From assembly GCF_022808175.1 (NCBI RefSeq), contig NZ_JALGBX010000010.1, forward strand, positions 1-64,000: a stretch of DNA of 64,000 nt. The letters run 5' to 3'. Below the pieces are notes generated by a model. The model was not told the origin of the DNA, did no database searches, and was given only the letters and a program-made list of their open reading frames with translations. Positions 1 to 8,931 of the stretch are shown one piece after another; the first letter of the stretch is position 1; every line of letters starts with the position of its first letter. Origin of the DNA: Streptomyces sp. AP-93. GTDB taxonomy: Bacteria; Actinomycetota; Actinomycetes; Streptomycetales; Streptomycetaceae. Position numbers and translations under genes: made by a program.

Positions 1-389
1 TGGCAGTTCTCGGTGCGGCCGGCGGTGCCGGAGTACTGCCTTTGGACTCCGGCGGAGGTGGTGCCCTTCTTCAGGAATCCGGTGTCGTCGATGATCAGCA
101 CCCCGTTGGGGCGGCCGAGGTGTTCGGCGATGTAGGCCTGCAGGTCGTCGCGGATGCCGTCGGGGTTCCAGCGGGCTCGGGAGAGCAGGTGTTGCAAGGC
201 GTCGGGGGTGGCGTGGCCGGCGTGTTCGGCAAGTTGCCAGCTGTTCTTTCGGGCCACCGGGCCCAGTAGTGCGCGCACGTAGTCCCGCATGCGGCGGCGT
301 GGTTCGACGCGGCCGAAGTGGTGCCCGATGGTGGTGAAGAGGTGGTCCAGGTCGCGTTCCCAGGTCTCGTCTGCCTGTTCTGTGATCAC
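1..389 (-). CDS. IS701-family transposase, N-terminal part (runs off the window)
   Basis: Reading leftwards from a GTG at 389, about 129 codons are visible before the window edge. The segment DDTGFLKKG followed by GVQRQYSGTAGRTENC is the hallmark of IS701-type DDE transposases and carries the first catalytic aspartate region. Upstream residues (RKNSWQLAEHAG, then TPDALQHLLSRARWN) fit the usual N-terminal domain of the family. The remaining DDE domain lies outside the window, so intactness cannot be judged. The start is uncertain: the GTG has no clear ribosome binding site and the frame stays open a little further upstream. The decayed genes to the right suggest insertion activity has eroded this flank. 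Confidence 0.85.
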   Translation of the reverse strand, partial: MITEQADETWERDLDHLFTTIGHHFGRVEPRRRMRDYVRALLGPVARKNSWQLAEHAGHATPDALQHLLSRARWNPDGIRDDLQAYIAEHLGRPNGVLIIDDTGFLKKGTTSAGVQRQYSGTAGRTENC

Positions 390-542
390 GGCCAGAGGCT
401 TCCCCGCCCCGGGACGACCTTGCCGTCGTGGGCACTCCTTCGAGGGGCAGGCGGGCAGAAGCCGTCCGTGACGGCAACCTGCCCGCTACACTCCCACCGC
501 TCGACGTTTCCCCAGGTCAAGCCACAAAGTACTGCTGGAGTA

Positions 543-1124
543 CTAGTTGACGGCCAGGCGTGTGGTGGGGTCCAGGCACCAGTCCAGCACCGACGGCCAG
601 GGACCGTAGCCGTCCGAAACGGTCACGTGCCCGGCGCCCACCAGGAGATCGACGTCGCAACCGAGCGGCAGACCGAAGACCTCGGCGGCGCCCTCCGGGC
701 AGTAGGGGTCGTTGTCGGAGCACGCCAGCCGAGGCGTTGCCACGGCGAGCTTCAACCCGGTCAGATCGAGGGACGCGGGTGTGAACCCGGCGATCACGTC
801 CCAGGAGAACGCCGCCGGCCCCGGCGGACTCACCAAGAGCACGCGATCGGCGGCGGGTATGTCACCGCGGTTGGCCGCGAGGTGGAGCCAGGCCACGCAG
901 GCCAGGCTGTGGCAGACGACGATGCGCTCCCCGCGCATCATGTCCAGCTCGGCCTCGATCGCCTCGGTCCAGGCGGCGAGTGCTGGCCGGTCGGGATCGG
1001 GCAGTTGAGGGTAGAAGACCTGCTCCCGGTGTTCCCGGAGCTGCTGGGCGAGGTCGTACTGCCAGTGCTCGGCCGGGCGGCGGTTCTCGACGCCATGGAG
1101 GATCAGAAAGCTGCGGTTCCACAT
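543..1124 (-). CDS. RBBP9/YdeN-type serine hydrolase
   Basis: A 193-residue single-domain alpha/beta hydrolase. FLILHGVENRRPAEHW near the start matches the opening of the RBBP9/YdeN family, and the nucleophile elbow is CHSLAC (family GHSLG), with Ser as predicted nucleophile. A later SDNDPYCP supplies the acid and GAGHVT the catalytic His. Length is typical. There are no membrane segments or signal peptide, so it is cytosolic. Substrate is unknown; members cleave small carboxylesters in vitro. The ATG at 1124 lacks a strong ribosome binding site. It stands alone between a transposase and a pseudogene. Confidence 0.8.
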   Translation of the reverse strand: MWNRSFLILHGVENRRPAEHWQYDLAQQLREHREQVFYPQLPDPDRPALAAWTEAIEAELDMMRGERIVVCHSLACVAWLHLAANRGDIPAADRVLLVSPPGPAAFSWDVIAGFTPASLDLTGLKLAVATPRLACSDNDPYCPEGAAEVFGLPLGCDVDLLVGAGHVTVSDGYGPWPSVLDWCLDPTTRLAVN

Positions 1125-1215
1125 GGCCGCACTCTACAAACCATGGAGGTCCAAGCCCGAGGTGATCAACGGCGAACCCGACCCGTACCGCAACGGATGG
1201 TGACCGAGATCAGCC

Positions 1216-1651
1216 GCACGGACCCGACTGCCATGCGGCCGCTCGACGCGCCCCGTAGCCGAGCAGGCCGACGACGCCGCAGCACTTCTCGCCGCGCTCG
1301 CGCTCGCTCCCGCCGCCGTGTTCGGCAACAGCTACGGGGCAACCATCGCCCTCGACCTGCTCATCCGCCACCCCGGCGTCGCCCGTGGCGCCCTCTTGCA
1401 CGAGATCCCGCTCGGTTCTGGAGAACCCGGGCGAGCCCTACCGCCCTGACGGTGCGACGCTCGCCGGCATCACCGCTGCCCAGGTCTTGGTCGGCCGGGA
1501 ATCACCGGAGTTCTTCCGCGAAGCCGGTGCCTGGCTCGCCGCCCGACTCGGGGGCGAGGTGGTGCAGACCCCGGGCGCACACACGCCGCAGTGGTCTCAT
1601 CCCGAGGAACTCGTCCGCACGATCAGGCCGATCCTGCGCGCATCCTCGTAG
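1216..1651 (+). pseudogene. Decayed alpha/beta hydrolase (frameshifted, truncated)
   Basis: Two pieces of one alpha/beta hydrolase lie in different frames. The first (about 1240-1440) reads EQADDAAALLAALALAP, then the nucleophile elbow FGNSYGATIALDLL, and runs to an out-of-family stop. The second (from about 1420 in the +1-shifted frame) reads LENPGEPYRPD, then VLVGRESPEFFREAGAWLA, then the catalytic His region TPGAHTPQWSHPEELV. The N-terminal strand region and most of the lid are missing, so the locus is a remnant with a deletion plus frameshift. It lies next to an insertion-sequence edge, which may explain the decay. Boundaries are approximate. Confidence 0.65.
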
Positions 1652-1665
1652 CTGCCGGCCACCGG

Positions 1666-3120
1666 TCAGTGGCCTCGACGGAGGGAGACCCGCAGGTTCT
1701 TGTTGTCGTCGCGGGCGAGGAAGAGACCGCCACCGCCGGCCACGTCGGTCAGGAGCGGGATGTCGACGCCCGCGCCCAGTACCTTCGCGTCCCCGGAAGC
1801 GGAGTTGAGGTCGATCTGGGCGACGACCGCTTCGGAGGCCGTGGCCTCGCCGTTGTCGACCACTCCGTAGGCCGTCCCGTCGTCGCGGATCGAGGCGAGA
1901 CTGATCGTCTTGCGGTTGCCGTCGCCCTCCAGGCAGATGCCCTTCTTCCGCTCCACGTCGAAGGTGACCGGCCCGGCCGCGAGGTAGCGGCCCGAGGGGG
2001 AGGCGATGGTCGCGTGGGCGGGGGACTGGTCGAGGATGCCGGGGGTCTCCTTGTACGCGCACTCCATGCGGGCCGGCAGCGCGCCCGTCCGGACGTCGTG
2101 CACCGACCAGGTGGGGGGACGGTCCGGCTCCCCGTCCTTGCCTCCGTTGGCCCACGAGGCGAGGAGGCGGCCGTTCGTCACCCCGTACGCCCTGCCGTTC
2201 CAGCGTTCGAGGACGGGGGCCTTCGACGGGACCCCGTCGGGGCGGACCGAGTCGCTGAACCAGCGGCCAGGCACGCCGAAGCCGTACCCGAGGCCCATCG
2301 AGACCAGGGGGCCGTCGGGGCTCACCGCCATCACCCGGCTGGTTTGGCAGAGGGTGGCCTGAGTGCACTGGGGGAGGAGCTTGTTCGGGTCCTCGTACGG
2401 GGTGACGGACCCGGTGGTCACGTCCACGGCGACTCCCGAGCGCGGGTACGGCCCCCGCTCCCCGTAGGCGACGAGCAGTCGCCCGCCGTCCGCGCTGACC
2501 CGGACCTGCTGCGCAGACCCCGACACCGGGACGTCCACCTCCCGCAGGGGCTTGACCCCCACGCCGGAGGAGTCGGCGGGGAACACCGCCAGCCGCACCA
2601 CCTCGGTGCCCTCGTGCAGGGCGTCCTTGCCGCTCATCCCGTGGGCGTAGGCGACGACGTAGCCGCGGCCGTCCACCTCGACGTCCGTCAGGTCGGGGAT
2701 CTCCGCCACCTCGTCGGACGAGGTGCCGCCCTCGTCGGCGTTGACGGGTATCGGGACCTTCCAGGGAGCAGAGCTCCAGCCGGCCCTTCCGTCGGCGGCC
2801 CTGGTCTTCACGGTGTACCCCTCGGGGGACCCGTACAGCAGCGCGACCGAGCCGGTGCGGGGTACGGACGCCACCGGCAGGCTGCCCACCGATTCGGGCA
2901 CCCAGCCCAGGGTCTCGTCCCAGCCCTTGGACCCGTCGTACTGCGGCGGCACGCTCAGCTTGACCGTCGGCCCGGCCGCTTCGAGCTGCTCTCCGAAGGC
3001 GCCGGTCCTGCCTTTGCCGTTTGCGGCGTCCGCGCCCCCCGCGCCGCCGCCCGAACCGCTGCAACCGGCCGCCAAGGTGACCGACAGGACGATGCCTGCC
3101 ATTGCTTTCGCCGTGCGCAT
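1666..3120 (-). CDS. Secreted lipoprotein of unknown function (beta-propeller-like)
   Basis: A 484-residue protein starting at the ATG at 3120 (MRTAKAMAG). It has a lipoprotein signal with lipobox LAAGC, giving Cys20 as lipidation site, then a Gly/Ala/Ser-rich linker and a long globular part. That part is full of strand-turn segments such as VRVSADGGRLLVAYGE and MAVSPDGPLVSMGLGYG, which resemble WD40/YncE-like beta-propeller blades; this is an inference from texture, not a family match. It should sit outside the membrane. It is divergent from another lipoprotein gene at 3304, with a shared 183-bp promoter region. No enzyme motifs recognised. Confidence 0.7.
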   Translation of the reverse strand: MRTAKAMAGIVLSVTLAAGCSGSGGGAGGADAANGKGRTGAFGEQLEAAGPTVKLSVPPQYDGSKGWDETLGWVPESVGSLPVASVPRTGSVALLYGSPEGYTVKTRAADGRAGWSSAPWKVPIPVNADEGGTSSDEVAEIPDLTDVEVDGRGYVVAYAHGMSGKDALHEGTEVVRLAVFPADSSGVGVKPLREVDVPVSGSAQQVRVSADGGRLLVAYGERGPYPRSGVAVDVTTGSVTPYEDPNKLLPQCTQATLCQTSRVMAVSPDGPLVSMGLGYGFGVPGRWFSDSVRPDGVPSKAPVLERWNGRAYGVTNGRLLASWANGGKDGEPDRPPTWSVHDVRTGALPARMECAYKETPGILDQSPAHATIASPSGRYLAAGPVTFDVERKKGICLEGDGNRKTISLASIRDDGTAYGVVDNGEATASEAVVAQIDLNSASGDAKVLGAGVDIPLLTDVAGGGGLFLARDDNKNLRVSLRRGH

Positions 3121-3252
3121 GTTTCCCGCTTCCCCGTTTTCGATCAATGCCGGGCGAGGCCAACAGCGGGCCATGGACGGATGGTTGCCTTCCGGACATC
3201 GGGCCGGACGGTCCGATGCGTGGTCGTGTGGCGCGACCTGCTCAGGGCGGGG

Positions 3253-3268
3253 TGAGTAGACGTACTCA
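3253..3268. promoter_or_regulatory. Palindrome in divergent lipoprotein promoter region
   Basis: TGAGTA-GACG-TACTCA is a perfect 6+6 inverted repeat in the intergenic region between the two divergent lipoprotein genes, 36 bp upstream of the plus-strand start at 3304. It could be an operator shared by both. No cognate regulator is adjacent. Confidence 0.4.
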
Positions 3269-3303
3269 TGTGGCCGGTGAACGGGTCTCTGCATGATGCG
3301 TGC

Positions 3304-4077
3304 ATGCGATCACGCCTCCTCCCGAAGTCCCTGCTGCTGGCCGTAGTCGGCTGCGTAGTCCTGTCCGGCTGCGGGACCCGGAACGCCACCACCGACCTGG
3401 CCCTCGCGGGCAGCGGTGTCTCGGCGGTCGGCACGCAGGATGCCGCGCCGAGCGATGAAGAGTTTCTGCAGTTCCTGGAGCTGATGAACAACATGCCGTC
3501 GAGCTGCGCTCAGGAGGTCGCGGACGAGAAGGGCGTCCTCCCTGAGGACTTGCCGGCCGGGGGAGTCCCGCCCGAGCCCGAGCAGGCGCCGGACGGGAAG
3601 GGGGGTCCGGGGCCGGAGCACGCGCCGGGCGGGTCGTCGCCGGAGCCTCTGAAGGCTGACGAAGGCATACCGGTCCGCCTGCCCGATGCTCCCGCGCCGC
3701 CGGAGCCGGACCCCGATGTCACTCCGCCCGACCCGAAGGAGGAGGTGACTCTGAACGCTGCGGAGGAGTGCTTCGGCGGCGACCACGTACGGCGCGTCAG
3801 CGAGGCGTTCGAGAACACGAAGACGGCCGACTACCAGGCGATGCAGAAGAAGCTGACGGACCTCGGCTACCCGGCGGCGTACATCCACCGGATGCCGGAC
3901 CACGAGGGCGCGCCCCGGGCCAGGGTCGACCTGCGCCTGTTGGGAAGCCGGCTGGCCCTGGAGGTCACGGGAACCAGCAGCGGCGTGAGCGCCGAAGCGT
4001 TCGGGGCCTCCGAGGAGGAGGGCGTGAACGTGGCCGATGTGAAGCGGAAGCCGAAGCAGGGCGCGCCCGCGTCCTGA
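3304..4077 (+). CDS. Secreted lipoprotein, Pro-rich linker, unknown function
   Basis: A 257-residue protein starting at ATG 3304 (MRSRLLPKS). The signal peptide ends in VVLSGC, so the Cys is the expected lipid anchor. Residues about 80-140 form a Pro/Glu/Gly-rich disordered linker. The C-terminal part (about 150-250) contains ECFGGDHVRRVSEAF and a region compatible with a small alpha/beta fold (YQAMQKKLTDLGYP). No catalytic motif recognised. Streptomyces genomes hold many such lipoproteins. It is divergent from the lipoprotein at 3120 and probably shares its control region. Confidence 0.7.
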   Translation: MRSRLLPKSLLLAVVGCVVLSGCGTRNATTDLALAGSGVSAVGTQDAAPSDEEFLQFLELMNNMPSSCAQEVADEKGVLPEDLPAGGVPPEPEQAPDGKGGPGPEHAPGGSSPEPLKADEGIPVRLPDAPAPPEPDPDVTPPDPKEEVTLNAAEECFGGDHVRRVSEAFENTKTADYQAMQKKLTDLGYPAAYIHRMPDHEGAPRARVDLRLLGSRLALEVTGTSSGVSAEAFGASEEEGVNVADVKRKPKQGAPAS

Positions 4078-4132
4078 ACGACGCTCAGAGCAGCAGGCCG
4101 AAGCCGGAGGCGTTCCCCGGACGAAGCGGTGG

Positions 4133-4696
4133 TCAGAGGACGAGAACGATCCGGCCGCGGATGCCGCCCTCGGCCATCGCCCGGTAGGCACCCGCCGCTT
4201 CGGCGAGCGGCGTGACGGCGTGGACGCGAGCCGGCAGTTCCCCCGTCCGGACCCGTGCGAGCAACCGGGTGAGAAGAGGACCGTCGGGACGGGCGAACAC
4301 GACCTCGACGGCGATGCCGCGCTCCTCCGGAAGCCGCGAGGCAGGCTGTACGCCGACGAAACGGCCACCGTCGCGCACCGCCCGCAGGGCGGGCTCCTGA
4401 AGGGCTCCGGTGTCGGCAACGGCATCCCAGCCCTGCCCGAGACCGGTGGTGAAGTCGACGCCGAGGCTCCGGACGAACGGCTCGTCGGCCGCTCGGGCCA
4501 TCCCGGTCACCTGCCAGCCGCTGTCCTGGGCGAGTACGGCGACGTGCGCGCCCACCGCACCGGCCGCGCCGGTCACCAGCAGGCGCCGGGCCTCGCCGGG
4601 CGCCTCACCGAGGAGGCCGACGAGCTGGGCCGCGGCGGTGGCGTTGAGCGGCACCGCCGCCGCCTCGACCAGGTCCAGGCCGTCCGGAACCCGGAC
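4133..4696 (-). pseudogene. 5'-truncated zinc-type alcohol dehydrogenase/quinone oxidoreductase
   Basis: The frame encodes the C-terminal two-thirds of a medium-chain dehydrogenase/reductase: VPDGLDLVEAAAVPLNATAAA, then the Rossmann motif VTGAAGAVGAHVAVLAQ, and the usual C-terminus GIRGRIVLVL. Family members are about 300-320 residues, with an N-terminal catalytic domain of about 115 residues that is absent here. Upstream of about 4696 the reading becomes unrelated, with no start or ribosome binding site. I therefore read it as a deletion remnant. A short functional protein cannot be excluded from sequence alone. Confidence 0.7.
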
Positions 4697-4919
4697 ATCC
4701 GACCGTAGGCGGTATTGACCAGGACATCGGAGCAGACATGTCACTCCCAGGGCCGCAACGACCGGTCGGGACCTGGGAGAGATCGTCGGCTTCGGCGATC
4801 GGGCGGCAGGTGCTCGCTCGCGGGCGAGGCGCGGGGCGCGGCTCTCACCGCACCACTACGTTGCGTCACGCAAGCGCCGCTTCAGGTGCTGCGGGGTGCA
4901 GGGAAGGGACGGGCGGGTC

Positions 4920-6374
4920 ATGGATCGGCTGGCAGCGGCGGCGGAGCCTTTCGACATGCTGGGCGCGGAGTACGAGCGGGCCTTCGGGCGCCTGCCGGAG
5001 CAGCTCGCGGCGGTGGAGTGGCTGGCGGCGCGGTTGCCGCAGGGGGCCCGGGTGCTGGACATCGGCAGTGGGACCGGCCGGCCGGTGGCCGAGGCGCTGG
5101 TGGGGGCCGGGTTCCGGGTGACCGGGATCGACGTGTCGGCGACGATGGTCGCCCTGGCCCGTGACCGGGTGCCCGGTGGCCGGTTCGAGCGGCAGGACGT
5201 ACGCGACTTCCGGGCGCCGGACGGCTCGTTCGAAGCGGTGTGCGCGTTCTTCCCGCTGCTGCGGATGTCGCGTGCGGAGCAGCGGGCGGTGCTGGAGCGG
5301 ATCGCCGCCTGGGTGACCCCCGGCGGGCTCTTCGTGTCGGCCACGGTCCCGGGTGACATCGAGGACCACCCCATGGTGTGGATGGGCATGCAGATGTCGG
5401 TGACCAGCTTCCCGGCCGAGCGGTACCTGAAGGAGATCGAACGCACGGGGCTGAACATCCTGCGCTCGACCCGCTCGGTCTTCTCCCCCGACAGCGAACT
5501 GGCCGAGCCGGAAGACCACCTCTTCTGCTACGCCCGCCGCCCCGGCGGACCTGCTGTGCCCGAGCACGTCCTGCTCGGCCCGTACCCCCTGCCCGAGGAG
5601 TACCGGGGCCCGCACGGGCTGAGCGGTCAGGCGTGGGCGGCGTTCGAGCCGTACTTCGACCGAGAGGACATCCCCGCCGTCGTCGACGCGCTCGACGGCA
5701 ATGAACGGGTCCTGGACGTCGGCGGCGGCACCGGGGCCGGCGTGCGGGCGATCGCGGCCCGCCTCGGGCACTGCACCACCGTGGAGCCCCACGCCACCCG
5801 CCGGGAGACGATCCGCACCCAACTCCCGGGCATCGAGGTCCACTCGGGCCGGGCCGAAGCCCTGCCGCTGCCCGACGACTCCTTCGACGCCGTCGTCGCC
5901 ACCTGGGTCCTGCACTACACCGAAGACCCGGACGCCGCCGTTTCCGAGATGCTCCGTGTCCTGGACCTGTCGCACCCGGCTGCGAAGGTCGTCCTGATTC
6001 AGGGCGCCCCCGACAACGAGATGGTCCGCCTCCTCAACACACACTGCACCGCGATCGCCGGAGAACAGCCCGACCACCAGGGCTACCTCCTGACCCGTGC
6101 CGCCCGCCTCCTGGCCGAGGCAGGCCTCGACGACATCTCCTTCCGCCGGGTCGGCGCCCGCCTCGCCCTCGACGGACCCACGCCGCAGGACTCCGCCGGC
6201 GCGGCGGCCGGCCTCCTCGCCGACTTCTGGCACACCGGCCACCCCCGCAACCCGGACATGCGCGAAGCCCTCGGAGCCGAACTCGCCCCGGCCTTCGCCT
6301 CCGGCCCCCACACCGTCCAGGACGACGCAGTCCTCCTCATCGCCCGAGCAGGCCGCACCGCCACCCGGCCCTGA
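4920..6374 (+). CDS. Tandem SAM-dependent methyltransferase (two class I domains)
   Basis: A 484-residue protein carrying two SAM-binding domains in a row. Domain 1 (about 1-210) has motif I VLDIGSGTGRPVAEAL and the acidic GIDVSATMVALA; domain 2 (about 250-470) has motif I VLDVGGGTGAGVRAIA and the post-motif DAVVATWVLHYTEDPD. Single-domain relatives are about 200-270 residues, so this looks like a duplication/fusion. Both motif I copies look intact, so both could bind SAM. The ATG at 4920 follows GGGAAGGGAC and was preferred over a GTG at 4896. Acceptor unknown. No biosynthetic genes flank it. Confidence 0.8.
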   Translation: MDRLAAAAEPFDMLGAEYERAFGRLPEQLAAVEWLAARLPQGARVLDIGSGTGRPVAEALVGAGFRVTGIDVSATMVALARDRVPGGRFERQDVRDFRAPDGSFEAVCAFFPLLRMSRAEQRAVLERIAAWVTPGGLFVSATVPGDIEDHPMVWMGMQMSVTSFPAERYLKEIERTGLNILRSTRSVFSPDSELAEPEDHLFCYARRPGGPAVPEHVLLGPYPLPEEYRGPHGLSGQAWAAFEPYFDREDIPAVVDALDGNERVLDVGGGTGAGVRAIAARLGHCTTVEPHATRRETIRTQLPGIEVHSGRAEALPLPDDSFDAVVATWVLHYTEDPDAAVSEMLRVLDLSHPAAKVVLIQGAPDNEMVRLLNTHCTAIAGEQPDHQGYLLTRAARLLAEAGLDDISFRRVGARLALDGPTPQDSAGAAAGLLADFWHTGHPRNPDMREALGAELAPAFASGPHTVQDDAVLLIARAGRTATRP

Positions 6375-6399
6375 CGGCGTTCCGCGGGCAAGCAGGCAC

Positions 6400-6588
6400 T
6401 TACGGGGCCGGAGAGTGCTTGTGGTGGGGGTCCAGCCGGAAGTCGGGACAGTCGCGGTTCTGACATGCGCCCGGGCCCCACATGGGAACGAATACACCGA
6501 GGGTCTTGCGGCGGTGGACTGTGACCGGCACGGACTTCTTGCAGGTCGGACACACGTACGCTTCGCGCTTGCGCTTCATCTTGACCAT
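6400..6588 (-). CDS. Small zinc-ribbon protein
   Basis: A 62-residue basic protein (MVKMKRKREAYVCPTCKK). CPTC near the N-terminus and GACQNRDCPDF further on give four cysteines spaced as in a zinc ribbon, and a His-rich tail (DPHHKHSPAP) ends the protein. It could bind nucleic acid or act as a metal-binding adaptor; neither is shown. It lies 50 bp downstream of the TerC gene on the same strand and might be co-transcribed with it. A second in-frame ATG lies three codons in. No family recognised. Confidence 0.6.
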   Translation of the reverse strand: MVKMKRKREAYVCPTCKKSVPVTVHRRKTLGVFVPMWGPGACQNRDCPDFRLDPHHKHSPAP

Positions 6589-6638
6589 CTTTTTACGATA
6601 TGTCCCTACTGGTGCGTCGGGAAGTGCACTGTTCCCGG

Positions 6639-7676
6639 CTAGCCCGCTTCCTCTGTTCCTCCGTCGGTTTCGGAACGCGATGGGACGGGCCTTCTGAGGC
6701 TGAGCACCACGGAACCCGTCAGGACGACGACGATGACTGCGAGGCTGATCGGTGAGGGGATTTCCGGGATGCCGGGGCTGATCATCTTGTGGGACGCCTG
6801 GAGGATGAGCTTGACGCCGATGAAAGCGAGGATGATCGCCAGGCCCTTGCTCAGGTAGTGGAAGCGGTCCAGGAGCCCCGCGAGCATGAAATAAAGGGCC
6901 CGCAGTCCGAGGATGGCGAACGCGTTGCTGGTGTAGACGATGAAAGCGTCGTCGCTGACCGCGAGGACGGCCGGGACACTGTCGACGGCGAAGATCAGGT
7001 CGGCGGCCTCGATCGCGGCGACCACCGCGAGCAGCGGGGTCGCCACCCGCTTGCCGGCCTCCTTGACGAAGAACTTCGCCCCGGCGTACTCGTCCCGCAC
7101 GGGGATGAGCCTGCGGAGCATCCGCACGGCGAAGCTCTTGCCGGGGTCGAAGCTTTCCTCCTCGTCCTGGAGGAGCTTGTAGGTGCTGTAGAAGAGGACC
7201 ACCGCGAAGGCGAACAGCACCGCGGTGAAGCGGCCGACCACGGCCACACCGAGGGAGAGGAAGATCCCGCGGAAGACGAGCGCGCCGATGACGCCGAAGA
7301 ACAGCACACGGTGCTGGTAGGCGCGGGGCACTTTGAAATACGCGAAAATCACGGCGAAGACGAAGAGGTTGTCGACCGACAGGCTCTTCTCCAGCAGCCA
7401 GGCCGTCGTGTACTCGGTGCCGGCGGTCGTGCCGAGGACGAGGAAAACGACCGCGCCGAAGATCAGGGCGAGGCTCACCCACAAGCCGCTCCAGGCGGCT
7501 GCCTCCTTGAAGCCGATGACGTGCGCGGTGCGGTGGGACAGCAGGTCCACCGCCAGCGACACCACCACCGTCGCGGCGAACGCCCCCCAAAGCCAGAGCG
7601 GGACCTCAAGCACGCCGAGCACCTTCACTGGGGGCCGGGTAGATTTTCGCGGCCCGTATACAGGAGTGTCCGACAT
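6639..7676 (-). CDS. TerC/Alx-family integral membrane protein
   Basis: A 345-residue protein with about eight to nine hydrophobic segments. The segment TAWLLEKSLSVDNLFVFAVIF carries the conserved acidic/Asn signature of the TerC/Alx family, repeated as EAADLIFAVDSVPAVLAVS in the second half. Family members are linked to tellurite resistance and, for Alx/MntP-like relatives, to manganese export, including loading of exported metalloproteins. Length is usual for the long TerC form. The start ATG at 7676 gives MSDTPVYG. I looked upstream for the Mn-sensing yybP-ykoY riboswitch and did not find its conserved core. Confidence 0.88.
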   Translation of the reverse strand: MSDTPVYGPRKSTRPPVKVLGVLEVPLWLWGAFAATVVVSLAVDLLSHRTAHVIGFKEAAAWSGLWVSLALIFGAVVFLVLGTTAGTEYTTAWLLEKSLSVDNLFVFAVIFAYFKVPRAYQHRVLFFGVIGALVFRGIFLSLGVAVVGRFTAVLFAFAVVLFYSTYKLLQDEEESFDPGKSFAVRMLRRLIPVRDEYAGAKFFVKEAGKRVATPLLAVVAAIEAADLIFAVDSVPAVLAVSDDAFIVYTSNAFAILGLRALYFMLAGLLDRFHYLSKGLAIILAFIGVKLILQASHKMISPGIPEIPSPISLAVIVVVLTGSVVLSLRRPVPSRSETDGGTEEAG

Positions 7677-7763
7677 TGCGACCCCGGCAGCATGCGGAGC
7701 GGGTGAGGCCGCCTCCTAGGACCCCGATCCGCGACGTGACCGACACCGGATGCACCTGGCGGG

Positions 7764-7781
7764 CCCTGCCCCACGGCAGGG
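7764..7781 (-). terminator. Hairpin at the end of the DGPF-ECF42 operon
   Basis: CCCTGCC-CCAC-GGCAGGG is a perfect 7-bp stem with a 4-nt loop abutting the ECF42 stop codon. There is no clear T-tract, so terminator strength is uncertain. Confidence 0.45.
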
Positions 7782-8930
7782 TCAGACGCTCCGGCGGGCG
7801 GCGTTCAGGCGGGCCGCCTGGCGGGTCAGGTGGTCGCGCTCCGCGAGGTTGGGGGCCCGGTGGGCCGCCTCGGCGTACAGGCGGGCCGCCGTCGGCAGGT
7901 CGCCGTCGCGCTCGTGGAGGTACGCGGCCACCGCGGTGTGACGCGGGAGCGAGGCGTCGAGCTCCGCGAGCGCCGCCAGTCCGGCGCGCGGGCCGTCGGC
8001 CTCGCCGACGGCCACTGCGCGGTTGAGGCGGGCGATCGGGCTGCCGGTCAGGCGGACCAGCTCGTCGTACCACTCCACGATCTGCACCCAGTCGGTCTCC
8101 TCGGTGGTCTGCGCGTCGTCATGGAGAGCCGCGATGGCCGCCTGGGCCTGGAACTCACCCAGTTGGTCGCGGGCGAGGGCGGGATGGAGGATGCCGATGC
8201 CCTCGGCGATCAGCTTCGTGTCCCAGCGGCTGCGGTCCTGCTCGGCGAGCGGGATCAGGCTGCCGTCGGGGGCGGTGCGGGTCGCGCGCCGGGCGTGGTG
8301 GAGCAGCATCAGGGCGAGGAGCCCCGACACCTCCGGGTGGTCGATGGAGGCCGCCAGGCCGCGGGTGAGGCGGATGGCCTCGGCGGCGAGGTCCACGTCG
8401 CCGGAGTAGCCCTCGTTGAAGACCAGGTAGAGGACCCGCAGGACCGTGCCCACATCGCCGGGGCGGTCGAAGCGGACGTCGGAGACGGTGCGCTTGGCAC
8501 GGCTGATGCGCTGCGCCATGGTCGCCTCGGGGACGAGGTAGGCCGCGGCGATCTGGCGTGTCGTGAGCCCGCCGACGGCGCGCAGGGTGAGCGCGACGGC
8601 GGACGACGGGGTCAGGGACGGGTGGGCGCACAGGAAGTAGAGCTGGAGGGTGTCGTCCACCGCGGGCGCGGGACCCGGCGCCGGCTCCTCCTCGACCCGG
8701 TCCTCGCGCCGGCGGCGGGCGGTGTCCGCCCGCGTCGCGTCGAGGAACCGGCGCCAGGCCGCGGTGACCAGCCAGGCCTTCGGATCCCGGGGAGGGTCCC
8801 CGGGCCAGACGCGCACCGCTTCGAGCAGGGCCTCCTGCACGGCGTCCTCGGCCGCCGCGAAGTCTGCTCCGCGGCGGACGAGGATTCCGAGCACCTGCGG
8901 GGTGAGGCTCCGGAGCAGGGCCTCGTTCAC
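7782..8930 (-). CDS. ECF42-group RNA polymerase sigma factor with TPR-like C-terminal extension
   Basis: A 382-residue sigma factor. Region 2 contains GADFAAAEDAVQEALLEA and PRDPKAWLVTAAWRRFLDATR; region 4 contains LTTRQIAAAYLVPEATMAQRI, the DNA-binding helix pair. The long C-terminal part (about 190-382, ending ERDHLTRQAARLN) is the SnoaL-free, TPR-like extension typical of ECF42 (DUF6596). These sigma factors lack a dedicated anti-sigma and are paired with DGPF proteins; the gene starts with GTG 1 nt after the DGPF stop, so the two are translationally coupled. The ECF42-type promoter upstream of the DGPF gene implies self-activation. Confidence 0.88.
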   Translation of the reverse strand: MNEALLRSLTPQVLGILVRRGADFAAAEDAVQEALLEAVRVWPGDPPRDPKAWLVTAAWRRFLDATRADTARRRREDRVEEEPAPGPAPAVDDTLQLYFLCAHPSLTPSSAVALTLRAVGGLTTRQIAAAYLVPEATMAQRISRAKRTVSDVRFDRPGDVGTVLRVLYLVFNEGYSGDVDLAAEAIRLTRGLAASIDHPEVSGLLALMLLHHARRATRTAPDGSLIPLAEQDRSRWDTKLIAEGIGILHPALARDQLGEFQAQAAIAALHDDAQTTEETDWVQIVEWYDELVRLTGSPIARLNRAVAVGEADGPRAGLAALAELDASLPRHTAVAAYLHERDGDLPTAARLYAEAAHRAPNLAERDHLTRQAARLNAARRSV

Positions 8931-8931
8931 G

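Noticed and set aside
7677..7780. yybP-ykoY manganese riboswitch before the TerC gene
   Set aside because: Only about 105 bp separates it from the ECF42 operon and no conserved core is visible.
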